A DNA stretch of 42,100 bases from an uncultured Bacteroidota bacterium (GCA_902595825.1 CACJRP010000012.1:1-42100); one strand, 5' to 3'; shown: positions 32,972 through 42,100, counted from the first letter of the stretch. The notes: generated by a model from the sequence alone, not told the origin. Program-made: numbers and translations.

Positions 32972-33844
32972 TTAGGTTTGTGGATTTATTACCCAATAAA
33001 TAATTTTATATTCTCTTTCTCTAGCCTCAATAACAGAATCTAACATTCTATAACTGCCTTCAAGAAATTCCTTATACTTATCAACCTGAAGTCTTACATC
33101 ATAATCCCACATTTCAACTCTTTTAAATAAATTATATCTTAAAAATTTGTCAGCTTGGATATATTTTCTGTGTTTAATCCAAAATTCAATTTCATTCAAA
33201 TCAAATGGAGGAAGATCATAAACCCATTTAGTAGCTACCCTGTCAATAAATTGATTTACATATCTTTCTTCTATGCCATTTTTACCGGTATTTTCTATCA
33301 AATACCTAACATCTTGTCCCTCATATGCATCTGTCATTCTTCTTCCAACTATGTCAGGTAAAAGCCTAAAAGTTCCATCAAGTTTTATAGCTTCAAAAGT
33401 TGTTCTTGGTGGGTCAAAAGGGTTTCTTTGGTTGTAATTTGCCATTGGAGTAAAATAAAAGCCTCCATTTTCATCCTCTGGCTCTTCATACCAATCAATG
33501 AAAGCTGAATCAGAATCTTTTTCCCACCTATAAAATTGTTTTCTAAAAATTTCTGAAACCCACTTTAATTCGTCAGCATAAATATCGGTGTATTGAATCA
33601 TTTCCTCTATTTCATCTCTCAACTTGTACAAATTCTCAATTCCATCATCTCTTTCGTCATCTCTCATACCTTTTTGTTCAACACCAAATGAAAGCAAAAC
33701 ACCAAAAAAAACAATTGAAAAGTCTACAATACCCTTTTTTAATCTATCATAAAAATCACGCCAGGAAAACCGATCTCCTAGAGTAATTAGCTGCAGAAAC
33801 CAATTTACCTTTTCCTTTTTTATTCCTTTTTCTTTGTTGGACAT
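32972..33844 (-). CDS. single-span membrane protein, DUF6090-like layout, unknown
   Basis: This protein has 290 residues. A short basic/aromatic N-terminus precedes one hydrophobic segment (IVDFSIVFFGVLLSFGVEQ, ~40-58), then a long soluble helical part rich in Arg, Glu, Tyr and Trp (DDERDDGIENLYKLRDEIEE, FRKQFYRWEKDSD, RRMTDAYEGQDVRYLIENTG). The arrangement recalls the DUF6090 family of Bacteroidota membrane proteins (one helix, then a run beginning with charged residues), but I cannot confirm it. It lies 27 bases after the AddB-like gene on the same strand, so it may be a third gene of that operon, and it ends 3 bases from crtI. Confidence 0.55.
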   Translation of the reverse strand: MSNKEKGIKKEKVNWFLQLITLGDRFSWRDFYDRLKKGIVDFSIVFFGVLLSFGVEQKGMRDDERDDGIENLYKLRDEIEEMIQYTDIYADELKWVSEIFRKQFYRWEKDSDSAFIDWYEEPEDENGGFYFTPMANYNQRNPFDPPRTTFEAIKLDGTFRLLPDIVGRRMTDAYEGQDVRYLIENTGKNGIEERYVNQFIDRVATKWVYDLPPFDLNEIEFWIKHRKYIQADKFLRYNLFKRVEMWDYDVRLQVDKYKEFLEGSYRMLDSVIEAREREYKIIYWVINPQT

Positions 33845-33871
33845 TTTTTTATGTTAATTGATTATAAATCT

Positions 33872-36562
33872 TTATAAAGATACAAAAGACTTTTTTTTGT
33901 CTAATATTTCTAAAATAACTGACTTTAAAAATTCATGAAATTCGTCCAATATATACGGGTCTAACGAATTATCACCTTTATTTTTTGGTGCTGATTTATT
34001 TTTTAATGGGATTACCATTGTTAAAGGGGAATGTAATGAAATTACTCCAGCTTGAAAGTTTTCAACTTTTTCCCCATCAATTTTTAAGGCTAATAAATAT
34101 ATTAAAAGTTGAAATTGATTATGTAATTTATAATCTCCTTTAAAACATTGAAAATCGTTTGTGTATTTTAAGTAATCAGGGTTCATATATCCGGTTTTAT
34201 AATCTATTACCCTAAATACATTATTAAATTTATCTAACCTATCGATTTTTCCCTTTAAAAACACCTCATCTTTTGAATTTAGATTCACTTTAAAGTCCTT
34301 TTCAATATCTAAGATGACAATTCGATTATTTTCTATAACTAGTTTTTTTTCTTTATTTATAAATAGTCTAATAGCTCTCTCATACGCAGAAATAATTAAC
34401 AAATTCTCACTGGTTAAGTCATATTTGTTTCCATAATATTTTTTAAAATAATGTTTTAAAGTAGGTTTAATCTTTTTTAAAATTTTGTCATAATGTGAAA
34501 TTTTCATTTGTTTTTTTAGATATGGGGTGTAGAGATCTTCCAAAGTCTTATGAATAATAATTCCTCTTTCCATATCATTTAAAGTATTTGTTTGGGGAAT
34601 ATAATCGGGAATTTCTAAAATATATCTAGTATAGAAATCAATTGGATTGCTTAGATATTTTCGAAGTGAAGTAGCTGAAAATCCATTTTTTGAAATATAT
34701 TTTAATTTTTTAATTATATCATTTGTTTTGTCAATACTTGGTTCTTTTACAACTGACTTTTTAATATTTTGACTTATAATTATTTCTTGAAAATTGTGAG
34801 ATGGAATTTTTGAAAATGAAATTTGTCTTATATATCTGCTTTTTTCACGTAAAAATCCAACTCCTGTAGATCCATTATTTAGAAGAAAAATATTCTTAGC
34901 TCTTTGAAGAATTCTAAAAAAATGATAGGAGTTTACCGAATCTTTCTCTAGAAAAGTTGGGATTCCGTAAGCCTTTCTTAAATTGAAAGGCAAAAAACTG
35001 TCATCCCGTTTACTTTGAGGAAAAGTACCCTCATTTACATTAGTGATTATAACATTTTCAAAGTCAAGTCCTCTAGTTTGTAAAATTCCCATAATTTGAA
35101 TACCATCCATTTTATCTCCTTTAAAGTCAAGTTTTTTAGTTTTAAGTAACTCGTTCATTATATAATACAATGCGTCTTTTGGAATTTTGAAGTGATTACT
35201 TTCAGATTTAACCATCATTTCTTCAAATGTGTCTAATAAGATCTCTGAAACTGAAATATTGAATTCATCCAAATTTTTATTTTTTCTTATGAAGTTTAAA
35301 ATCGAAATTGAGTCTTCAATACATTTAAAAGCATCTTCTTTTGGATTAAAAACTTCAAGTAATATTTGTGTGCTAAACAAACTCTTAATTTTCTCAAAAC
35401 TAATTTCATCGAAGTTGGAAAATAAAATTCTATTTAAATTTTCTATTTTATCAATCTCATTTTTAAAAATGAAATTTTTAGAGAATGGACTACTAATTAT
35501 TTGAGACAAAGGGATAGTTTTCAAATTATTATTTTGGGAGCTTGAGTGTAAATTAAAATATGCTATAAAAAACCTTACAATTGGTAACTGTATTAATTTG
35601 TATCCCATTGTAACATTCCACTTTTTATCAGCAATCTCTAAGTTGGATAAAAGTGGAGATAAAATCCCTTCGTCACCTAAAACAATTACGGTATTATCAC
35701 TTAGGTTCCTCGTTATTTCAGAAACTTTTAAAGCTTGTTCGTAATCTGTATTAGTTGATATAGAAATAATTCTCTTGTTTTGGGTATAATTGTTAGCATT
35801 AAAAATGAAAGGGTTTTTTTTATAATAATTCCATTCCCTTAGATATTCTTTTATGAACTTGGCAGACGAATGTGAGTCTTTATCAAAAAAATATTTATCA
35901 AGATCCCACAAAACATAACCTTGTTTAGTTTCTAATAATGTTTGAAAAATTAGTTTTTCTGAATTATTGAGGGCATTAAAACCAATCATATAATAAAATT
36001 GATTTTTATTTTTAGTATAGTTTTTAAATTTATTAACTGCCTCACGATGTAAAATTCCGGTAGTACCTATTCTTTTAGCAAGCAAAATTTTAGAAAATTC
36101 TTCATGAAGCTTATCAATTAAATTCCAAAAGCCTAAATCATTTCCATCTAAATTATTTTCAAAAAGATTCTCCATTTTTTGATACTCATATAGATCCTTA
36201 AAAATCAACTTAGAATCAATCATATTAGAGTCAATTTTGTTAAAATCGGAAATTAATGTAGGTGCCCATTTTATAAAATTTTCAAAACCTTCAGTAGAAT
36301 TATTTTTAAAAACCTCCTTATAAACTGAGTAGAGGTATAAGTATTCTTCAGTTTTGGAAGCCTTGCTTAAATTAGACACATTAGATACAAAGTCCCTTAT
36401 GGAATATACATTTGGAGAAAATTGTGGGGAATTTATTTCTTTACTTAATAACCTAATAAAAATCGAACATAATCTTTTAGTGGGAAGTATTACAGTTATT
36501 TTACTTAAGTCTTTATTCTCTTTTAAAATTCTTGCAATACATTCATCTAAAAATGTTTTCAA
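33872..36562 (-). CDS. addB: AddB-like inactivated helicase/nuclease of the AddAB complex
   Basis: This protein has 896 residues and would work with the AddA gene just upstream to process double-strand breaks for RecA loading. The N-terminus (ITVILPTKRLCSIFIRLLSK) is the AddB-type altered Walker region. The middle has GDKMDGIQIMGILQTRGLDF and VIITNVNEGTFPQ. The C-terminal RecB-like nuclease is complete: GIIIHKTLEDLY, GKIDRLDKFNN, RVIDYKTGYM and QFQLLIYL. Only four cysteines are present in total and none is arranged as the CxxC-type cluster at the C-terminus, so the iron-sulfur cluster known from Bacillus AddB seems absent. The start must be TTG at 36560-36562 (TAA lies three codons upstream, no ATG), 12 bases after addA. 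Confidence 0.82.
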   Translation of the reverse strand: MKTFLDECIARILKENKDLSKITVILPTKRLCSIFIRLLSKEINSPQFSPNVYSIRDFVSNVSNLSKASKTEEYLYLYSVYKEVFKNNSTEGFENFIKWAPTLISDFNKIDSNMIDSKLIFKDLYEYQKMENLFENNLDGNDLGFWNLIDKLHEEFSKILLAKRIGTTGILHREAVNKFKNYTKNKNQFYYMIGFNALNNSEKLIFQTLLETKQGYVLWDLDKYFFDKDSHSSAKFIKEYLREWNYYKKNPFIFNANNYTQNKRIISISTNTDYEQALKVSEITRNLSDNTVIVLGDEGILSPLLSNLEIADKKWNVTMGYKLIQLPIVRFFIAYFNLHSSSQNNNLKTIPLSQIISSPFSKNFIFKNEIDKIENLNRILFSNFDEISFEKIKSLFSTQILLEVFNPKEDAFKCIEDSISILNFIRKNKNLDEFNISVSEILLDTFEEMMVKSESNHFKIPKDALYYIMNELLKTKKLDFKGDKMDGIQIMGILQTRGLDFENVIITNVNEGTFPQSKRDDSFLPFNLRKAYGIPTFLEKDSVNSYHFFRILQRAKNIFLLNNGSTGVGFLREKSRYIRQISFSKIPSHNFQEIIISQNIKKSVVKEPSIDKTNDIIKKLKYISKNGFSATSLRKYLSNPIDFYTRYILEIPDYIPQTNTLNDMERGIIIHKTLEDLYTPYLKKQMKISHYDKILKKIKPTLKHYFKKYYGNKYDLTSENLLIISAYERAIRLFINKEKKLVIENNRIVILDIEKDFKVNLNSKDEVFLKGKIDRLDKFNNVFRVIDYKTGYMNPDYLKYTNDFQCFKGDYKLHNQFQLLIYLLALKIDGEKVENFQAGVISLHSPLTMVIPLKNKSAPKNKGDNSLDPYILDEFHEFLKSVILEILDKKKSFVSL

Positions 36563-36574
36563 AATATTTTATTT

Positions 36575-39500
36575 TTAATTTTTATTGATTTGAAAATCAA
36601 TTTGTTTAACTGACAGTTTATTCTCTTCTATGTAAACAATAAAACCCAAAGTTTCTTTATTTAAAATTTCCTTCATATGTTTCATATATTCAATCACTTG
36701 AAGATTATCTTTTTCCTTTTTTTTACCTGTTTTATAATCGATTACGACGCATGTTTTGTCGTTGTAAGAAATTCGATCTGGCCTTAGAATATTTTTATCT
36801 GGAAAAAGTATACTTTTCTCGTTCATTGACAAATAATTTTTTGAAAAATATTTTTTAATCATGGGATGGAGGTGAATTTTTTTGAAAATTTTTATAAAAT
36901 ATTCTTTTTCAACTTTATCAATTTTCCCTTTTAAATAATAATTGTCCAAGACAATTTGAATATCATCCAAATAGTAAATATGGGATAACAATTCATGAAT
37001 CAAATCCCCCTTCTTTCTAGACTCTTTTTTAGTATTTTTGTTTGAATTGTTGGGATAAAAAAGTTTTTCTTTAAAATTACTCTTCTCTACATCATATGTT
37101 AGTTCCTCAGTTACAATTTTAGTTTTGCTCCTTTTTAAACTTTTTTTATTTTTAATTTTACCCCATTCAAATATTCCCTCTTCACTTGATTTTTTTGACT
37201 GCAATATGTTTTTTAAGACCCTAGAAAACGAATATGAATTTTGATTTTTGTTACTAGATATAATAAATAGTTGGTTGACTGCTCTAGTTGTTGCTACATA
37301 AAAAAAATTCCATGCATCAGTTTCCTCGTCAGCTTTTATTTTTTCATGGATACGCTTCCAATAATTTCCAAATTGGGATATTTTTTTCGTGAATTTCATC
37401 CTCGCATATCCTACATCAGTTCCCAAAAATTTAGAGCTATTAAACCAAACTTTTTTTGCTTGTTTATTATATATTTGTTTATCTGAGAAAGGGACGATAA
37501 CTACCGGAAATTCCAAACCTTTTGCTTTGTGAACAGTACTAATTTTTACTCCATTTACTTCATCATTCAAAGCAATAGACCATTTTGAAATATTTGCTTG
37601 CCAAATTTTTAAAAAATCACGTGGACTTGAAATTTGTTCCGAGTTTTCTAAATGTAGAATTTTATCCAAAAAACTATTTACAAAAGTATTTTTTAAATCT
37701 ATCCACGGAAAGTCAAAACATGCTTTTTCTATACAATAAAATAAAGAATATTTATTAAAGTCGTCGAAATTAAAATTCAGATTATTTTCCTTGAAAATTT
37801 GATTAAAAGATTTATTCAAATTTTTATTTAAAAAATAATGAAACTCTTCATCTTTATTAAAATAATGATACAAAAGTTTTAGATGTTGAACTTTTAACGA
37901 TAAAACGTCAGGATTTAGAAATAATTCTATCAAGTTAATTAAAAATTGGACTTGGTTAGAATCCGAAAATAATAAAGCATCCGAAACAAAATGTGGAATA
38001 GATTCTTCCTGGAATTTAATGCTGATTTCTCTAGCCTCGCGGTTATATCTTACCAAAATAGCTATATCCTTATAATCGAATCCTGATTTCAAACTAATTT
38101 TAATTTTTTCAATGATTTTGTTTAGATAGATTGAATTTATGTCTTCATCATTATTTAAAAAATCTATTTGTACATAACCTCCTTGTTTATTTTTCGCATT
38201 CTGAATTAAGCTTTTGTTGTAGACTTTTTTTGTTTGCTCATGTTCTAATTGATCGATTAATTTTAAATAGAAAAAATTATTAAACTCAATGATTTCCTTT
38301 TGACTTCGGTAATTAGTTTTTAAGTCTTCAATTTTTGGCTTTAAAAAAAGTAAATCTTTAGATTTTTGAATCTCAACAAATTGTTCAGGTTTAGCGCCTC
38401 TCCATCTATAAATGGATTGTTTGGAGTCTCCCACCAAAGTTAAGGTCCCATAATTTTTATTTTCACCGACGTTTTGCATACAATCTTGGATTAAAGATTT
38501 TAAAATTGCCCACTGAGACTCAGATGTATCTTGAAATTCGTCAATGAAAAAATTATGATATTTATTTCCTAATTTTTCAAAAATAATGTTGTGATAAGGA
38601 TTAATTGAAAGTTGTTTTAGGATTCTATTACTAAAAGTTGATATGAGTATTTTATTTTTTTCTGACTGAATTTTATCAATTACTGATGATACATTTGACA
38701 AAAGAGTAAGAGGAACCCAATCCCTAAGAATGTTTTCAATTATGTCAATTGAGATTAAGTTATTTGTAATCTTGGTTAAATCTGATTTAAGATATGGTAT
38801 AATTTGATTAAATTTACTGACTAGATCTTGTGTTACACTTGCCTTAAGCAAAGGTTTCTTCTCATTTAGTTTATGATTCAACTTTAAAAAATTTTCCAAT
38901 ATATCTTTATTTTCATTTAGAAGACCATTTAATTCTTTATAGACATATTTATAGCTAAATAGATCTGAGTTAAGCCCTTCTTTTCCTAATTTTTCTAATA
39001 GCTTAGTTGAAATTTTTTCGTTTTTATTCTTTAAAAGATTTAATTCATTTTTTAAATACTTTTCATGTGAATCTCTTTTTTTAAGATTAATTTTTCTTAG
39101 TTGATCTGCATAAAGTTGATCATTGTCGTTCAATATTATCCTACCTACGTCCATTAGGTCTTCTTTCAATCTCCAGTCATTTTCTTCATTATTTATCTTT
39201 TGATAGGTGAATCTTTCTAATAAATTTGAAATTTGTTTGTCTTCTCCTACTTTTTTAATAAAATACTCTGCTGACTCATTTAAAACAATTTCAGATTCAA
39301 TCTCAACATCAAAGCTATAATTCAACTCTAGCTCTTTTGCAAAACCTCTAATTATTCTGTGAAATAAACTGTCGATTGTAATTATATCAAACGTTCCATA
39401 ATTATTTAAAATTTTATTTAGAATGATTTCTGATTTTTTGGCCAACTCATCTTTATCAAAATCAACTTCTCTGATTATGTTTTCGGCCATATTATCAAAC

Positions 39501-39718
39501 TTACTATTAGAAAATTTGTAGAGCTGTTCTAAAATTCTTGATTTCATTTCCAAAACAGCAGCATTTGTAAAAGTTATTCCTAACATTTTATTGAAAGCTT
39601 CTTCAGATTTATCCTTAAAAAGGTGAACTAAGTAGTTCTGAACAATTGAAAAAGTTTTTCCTGAACCAGCTGAGGCGTTTAATATTAGAAATGAATTTAA
39701 ATTATTTACAGTTGACAT
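36575..39718 (-). CDS. addA: AddA-like UvrD-family helicase with RecB nuclease
   Basis: This is a 1047-residue SF1 helicase-nuclease. Motifs in order are NASAGSGKT (Walker A, 14-22), FIDEFQDTSESQW (Walker B), LTLVGDSKQSIYRWRGAKP, TNYRSQKEII, STVHKAKGLEFPVVIVP and FYVATTRAVNQLFI. The C-terminal nuclease shows GDLIHELLSHI, RPDRISY, VVIDYKTGKK and QVIEYM, so its catalytic set is intact. Together with the AddB-like gene (12-base gap) it forms an AddAB system for end resection in recombination; Chi recognition cannot be judged. ATG at 39716-39718; the short upstream spacer is shared with sod. Confidence 0.9.
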   Translation of the reverse strand: MSTVNNLNSFLILNASAGSGKTFSIVQNYLVHLFKDKSEEAFNKMLGITFTNAAVLEMKSRILEQLYKFSNSKFDNMAENIIREVDFDKDELAKKSEIILNKILNNYGTFDIITIDSLFHRIIRGFAKELELNYSFDVEIESEIVLNESAEYFIKKVGEDKQISNLLERFTYQKINNEENDWRLKEDLMDVGRIILNDNDQLYADQLRKINLKKRDSHEKYLKNELNLLKNKNEKISTKLLEKLGKEGLNSDLFSYKYVYKELNGLLNENKDILENFLKLNHKLNEKKPLLKASVTQDLVSKFNQIIPYLKSDLTKITNNLISIDIIENILRDWVPLTLLSNVSSVIDKIQSEKNKILISTFSNRILKQLSINPYHNIIFEKLGNKYHNFFIDEFQDTSESQWAILKSLIQDCMQNVGENKNYGTLTLVGDSKQSIYRWRGAKPEQFVEIQKSKDLLFLKPKIEDLKTNYRSQKEIIEFNNFFYLKLIDQLEHEQTKKVYNKSLIQNAKNKQGGYVQIDFLNNDEDINSIYLNKIIEKIKISLKSGFDYKDIAILVRYNREAREISIKFQEESIPHFVSDALLFSDSNQVQFLINLIELFLNPDVLSLKVQHLKLLYHYFNKDEEFHYFLNKNLNKSFNQIFKENNLNFNFDDFNKYSLFYCIEKACFDFPWIDLKNTFVNSFLDKILHLENSEQISSPRDFLKIWQANISKWSIALNDEVNGVKISTVHKAKGLEFPVVIVPFSDKQIYNKQAKKVWFNSSKFLGTDVGYARMKFTKKISQFGNYWKRIHEKIKADEETDAWNFFYVATTRAVNQLFIISSNKNQNSYSFSRVLKNILQSKKSSEEGIFEWGKIKNKKSLKRSKTKIVTEELTYDVEKSNFKEKLFYPNNSNKNTKKESRKKGDLIHELLSHIYYLDDIQIVLDNYYLKGKIDKVEKEYFIKIFKKIHLHPMIKKYFSKNYLSMNEKSILFPDKNILRPDRISYNDKTCVVIDYKTGKKKEKDNLQVIEYMKHMKEILNKETLGFIVYIEENKLSVKQIDFQINKN

Positions 39719-39725
39719 TACTAAA

Positions 39726-39753
39726 TAAATGTAATTAATCTTTAGATTTACAA
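39726..39753 (-). promoter_or_regulatory. candidate addA promoter
   Basis: On the minus strand this is TTG (39753-39751), a 17-base spacer and TACATTTA (39733-39726), seven of eight positions of TAnnTTTG. It ends 7 bases before the addA ATG, again predicting an mRNA that starts at the first codon. Confidence 0.4.
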
Positions 39754-39776
39754 TATAAATTATAAATAAAAAAAAT

Positions 39777-40388
39777 ATGGCTTTTAAATTACCAGACTTA
39801 AATTATGGATATAGTGATCTAGAACCTTTTATTGATGCTAAAACAATGGAAATTCATCATTCAAAACATCACGCAGGTTATACAAATAACTTAAATAATG
39901 CAATTGAAGGGACAAGTTTTGAGGAAATGGATATAATTGATTTACTAAAGTCAATGGATATGAATAATGCTACTATAAGAAATAATGGTGGTGGCTTTTA
40001 TAACCACTCACTTTTTTGGTCAATAATTGGACCCAATAAAGGAGGTTCACCTATTGGAGACCTTTCGGATGAAATTAACAAGTGTTTCGGTTCTTTTGAT
40101 TCATTTAAAGAATTATTTTCTAAAGCCGCCGCTTCAAGATTTGGGTCAGGTTGGGCATGGCTATGTGTAAAAAATGATGGTGTTTTGGAAGTATGCTCTT
40201 CGGCAAATCAAGACAACCCCCTGATGCCAAATATTGGTTCTGGAGGGACTCCAATTTTAGGCATTGATGTTTGGGAACATGCCTATTATTTAAAATACCA
40301 AAATAGAAGGCCAGAATACATATCAGCATTTTTTAACATTATAGATTGGGATTCAGTTGATAAGATCTATAAGGAAGTTACTGGTTAA
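39777..40388 (+). CDS. sodA: superoxide dismutase, Mn-type (or cambialistic Fe/Mn)
   Basis: This 203-residue cytosolic enzyme converts superoxide to hydrogen peroxide and oxygen. Metal ligands expected from the family are His27 (MEIHHSKHH), His77 (FYNHSLFW), Asp164 and His168 ([13 protein letters not shown]). Gln145 in ANQD and the GGGFYNH motif point to the Mn-type arrangement, in which the outer-sphere Gln comes from the C-terminal domain; some Bacteroidota enzymes accept either metal. Divergent from addA across 58 bases; a strong terminator follows the stop codon by 10 bases. Confidence 0.95.
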   Translation: MAFKLPDLNYGYSDLEPFIDAKTMEIHHSKHHAGYTNNLNNAIEGTSFEEMDIIDLLKSMDMNNATIRNNGGGFYNHSLFWSIIGPNKGGSPIGDLSDEINKCFGSFDSFKELFSKAAASRFGSGWAWLCVKNDGVLEVCSSANQDNPLMPNIGSGGTPILGIDVWEHAYYLKYQNRRPEYISAFFNIIDWDSVDKIYKEVTG

Positions 40389-40398
40389 ATTTAAAGTA

Positions 40399-40424
40399 AA
40401 AAGGAGGAAAAAATTCCTCCTTTT
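40399..40424. terminator. strong intrinsic terminator, bidirectional
   Basis: AAAAGGAGGAA (40399-40409), loop AAAA and TTCCTCCTTTT (40414-40424) form an 11-bp perfect stem. The T-run is within and after the right arm on the plus strand and also on the minus strand. It ends sod and can also end the convergent purF transcript. The remaining ~107 bases up to purF hold no ORF; a 16-base perfect palindrome (40466-40481) of only A and T is the sole other structure. Confidence 0.85.
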
Positions 40425-40531
40425 GCCCAAATTTCACCATGAACTTAACCTAATTATGTTCTGGTATAATAAATTTATTATTTATGTTGATAATAAGAAA
40501 CTATTTTAGGTTTATTTTTGAAATATTTGAA

Positions 40532-42100
40532 CTAATACGCTCTTGAAGATTTTCCTTCAAAAAAATTTATAAAAGACTGATTTACAACTCTGTTTCCTCC
40601 AGGAGTTGGGTAATTACCTGTAAAATACCAATCACCTTTGTGATTAGGACATGCATTATGCAATCCCTCGATTTTTTGAAAAATTATTTTTAAAGGAATA
40701 TTATTCAGTTTACTAGTTAACATTTCAGACATTTTATTTGATATTTCGTCATCTGTGAAATTTTTGTATATGTCTTTTACGTGATTTTCAGCTTCTGCTT
40801 TTTTATTTTTAAAAGAGTTGATGCATAAATCGTAAATCTCCTTTAGGATATCTAATGTCCCATTTTCTTCATGAAGTTTAATAGCGGCTTGGAAAGCAAT
40901 AAAATCTTCAAGTTTAGCCATATCAATGCCGTAACAGTCAGGATATCTAATTTGTGGTGCGCTAGATACAATTATTATCTTTTTGGGATTTAATCTATTT
41001 AACATTGTCAAAATACTTTCTCTAAGTGTTGTTCCCCTTACAATACTGTCATCTAAGATTACTAAATTATCAGACGGCTTTACTATGCCATAAGTAACAT
41101 CATAAACATGATTTACCAACTCATTTCTTGAATTATCTTCAGTTATGAAAGTTCTTAATTTTACATCTTTTATTGCAATTTTTTCAATTCGAGGTCTCAA
41201 TTCTAAAATTTTTTGGATCTCAATTAAATCAAAATTTGATTCACTTAGCTTACTGCTTACCTTATTTCTTAAGTAATCTTGAACCGAACTTATAAGTCCA
41301 TAAAAAGAGGTTTCAGCAGTATTAGGAATATACGAAAACACTGTGTTTTTTAAATCATCCTTTATAGATTTCATAATCTGACCAAACAGAAGATATCCTA
41401 ATTTTTTCCTCTCTTTATAAATATCAGAATCACTACCTCTAGAAAAATAAATTCTTTCAAAAGAACATTGCTTATTTTCAGTTTCTCTAAAAATTTTTAC
41501 TATGTCTATATTGTCAGATTTTTTTAAAATCATTGCATTCCCCGGAGGTATTTCTTTTATTGAGTTGAATTTGACATCAAAAACAGTTTGAATTACTGGT
41601 CTTTCGGAAGCTACTACAGTAAATTCTTCGTTATCAAAATAAAAAGCTGGTCTGATCCCACAAGGGTCGCGAAGAACAAAAGCATCGCCATGACCAATCA
41701 TTCCAGCAATAGTAAATCCACCATCCCAGTCTTTAGATGCTTTTTTAAGAATTTTAGAAATATCTAGTCTTTCGGCTATTAATGGAGACGAATCAAATTT
41801 ACTAAATCCCTCTTTTTTTAAATTTTTATAAATTTTAGCAACTGCGTCATCCAAAAAGTGACCAATATTTTCCATTACAGTTATTGTGTCAGAATTTTCT
41901 TTGGGGTGCTGTCCAAGTTGAACTAAATTTGAAAATAATTTTCCTACATTAGTCATATTAAAATTACCAGCTACGATTAAATTTCTGTGCATCCAGTTGT
42001 TTTGTCGGAGAAAAGGATGGACACTCTCAATACTGTTTTTACCAAACGTTCCATATCTTACATGTCCCAACATTAACTCTCCAAGAAAGGGAACCCTTTT
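40532..42100 (-). CDS. purF: amidophosphoribosyltransferase (5' end beyond the right edge)
   Basis: This enzyme makes phosphoribosylamine from PRPP and glutamine, the first step of purine synthesis. The frame stays open to the last base of the window (reads KRVPFLGELMLGHVRYGTFG), so the N-terminal nucleophile Cys and ~100 residues lie outside. Visible parts are the glutaminase domain (LGHVRYGTFG, IVAGNFNMTN, FVLRDPCGIRPAFY) and the phosphoribosyltransferase domain with the PRPP loop LVILDDSIVRGTTLRESI. The insert region before that loop and the tail HNACPNHKGDWYFTGNYPTP fit the ~630-residue PurF-like form of Bacteroidota. It converges on sod. An internal Met at 42071-42073 is not the start. 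Confidence 0.9.
   Translation of the reverse strand, partial: KRVPFLGELMLGHVRYGTFGKNSIESVHPFLRQNNWMHRNLIVAGNFNMTNVGKLFSNLVQLGQHPKENSDTITVMENIGHFLDDAVAKIYKNLKKEGFSKFDSSPLIAERLDISKILKKASKDWDGGFTIAGMIGHGDAFVLRDPCGIRPAFYFDNEEFTVVASERPVIQTVFDVKFNSIKEIPPGNAMILKKSDNIDIVKIFRETENKQCSFERIYFSRGSDSDIYKERKKLGYLLFGQIMKSIKDDLKNTVFSYIPNTAETSFYGLISSVQDYLRNKVSSKLSESNFDLIEIQKILELRPRIEKIAIKDVKLRTFITEDNSRNELVNHVYDVTYGIVKPSDNLVILDDSIVRGTTLRESILTMLNRLNPKKIIIVSSAPQIRYPDCYGIDMAKLEDFIAFQAAIKLHEENGTLDILKEIYDLCINSFKNKKAEAENHVKDIYKNFTDDEISNKMSEMLTSKLNNIPLKIIFQKIEGLHNACPNHKGDWYFTGNYPTPGGNRVVNQSFINFFEGKSSRAY

Noticed and set aside
40466-40481. 16-base perfect palindrome of A and T only between sod and purF
   Set aside because: Pure A/T palindromes are expected by chance in spacers this AT-rich, and it is not next to a promoter or start codon.
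1-42100. CRISPR arrays, insertion sequences, prophage or toxin-antitoxin genes
   Set aside because: I looked for regularly spaced repeats, transposase or integrase motifs and paired small ORFs and saw none; the neighbourhood is mostly housekeeping genes with an accessory patch at 11170-14844.

Overview
The window is AT-rich, densely coding chromosomal DNA that looks like a marine member of the Flavobacteriia (Bacteroidota). The evidence is the TAnnTTTG-type promoter elements, the lack of obvious Shine-Dalgarno sequences, the Bacteroidota-style DnaE with a fused N-terminal proofreading exonuclease, a NagB-LmbE fusion, short-leader lipoproteins, a GH97 enzyme, and a carotenoid operon of the myxol type. 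Nothing looks like a prophage, insertion sequence, CRISPR array or integrative element. One tRNA (Asp, GTC) is present.

Layout. 1-2036 (+): the tail of a gamma-glutamyltransferase and a NagB-type deaminase fused to an LmbE/PIG-L deacetylase. 2039-7708 (-): a three-gene 'planctomycete-type' block (cytochrome c/DUF1549/DUF1553 protein, Tat-exported DUF1501 protein, membrane cytochrome with a leucine-rich tail). 7816-11140 (+): a GH97 glycosidase, an abutting GNAT acetyltransferase and a TauE/SafE transporter. 11170-14844: an accessory patch of four cell-envelope or unknown proteins; two divergent lipoproteins share a lipocalin-like segment, and the last protein has a Gly-rich tail and a TTG start. 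14932-19760 (-): tRNA-Asp, trxA and dnaE. 19873-23190 (+): mfd. 23168-23827 (-): a protein with a possible ACT-like C-terminal half. 23940-27110 (+): a short-form metG, a histone-deacetylase-family protein and an orphan helical protein.

27118-32968 is the pigment region. A minus-strand operon runs crtA - crtD - cruF - small lipoprotein, with overlapping or nearly overlapping genes and a textbook promoter. Across a 400-bp non-coding stretch with two strong inverted repeats, a plus-strand unit holds an apparent 28-codon single-membrane-span ORF, a voltage-gated K+-channel-like gene (GTG start) and crtI. CruF (1,2-hydration), CrtD (3,4-desaturation) and the CrtA relative (2-hydroxylation in myxol producers) would together build the open end of a monocyclic carotenoid from the CrtI product; phytoene synthase, cyclase and ring hydroxylase must lie elsewhere.

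32972-39718 (-) holds an AddAB-type helicase-nuclease pair and a membrane protein of unknown role. 39777-42100 holds a Mn-type superoxide dismutase (+) facing a PurF amidophosphoribosyltransferase (-) that runs off the window, separated by a clear bidirectional terminator.

Two window-wide patterns stand out. Six genes can only start at TTG (and one at GTG). Several TAnnTTTG elements sit so close to the start codon that the mRNAs would be leaderless or nearly so. The most novel-looking locus is the small membrane peptide, channel and crtI unit with its structured upstream region facing the carotenoid operon.
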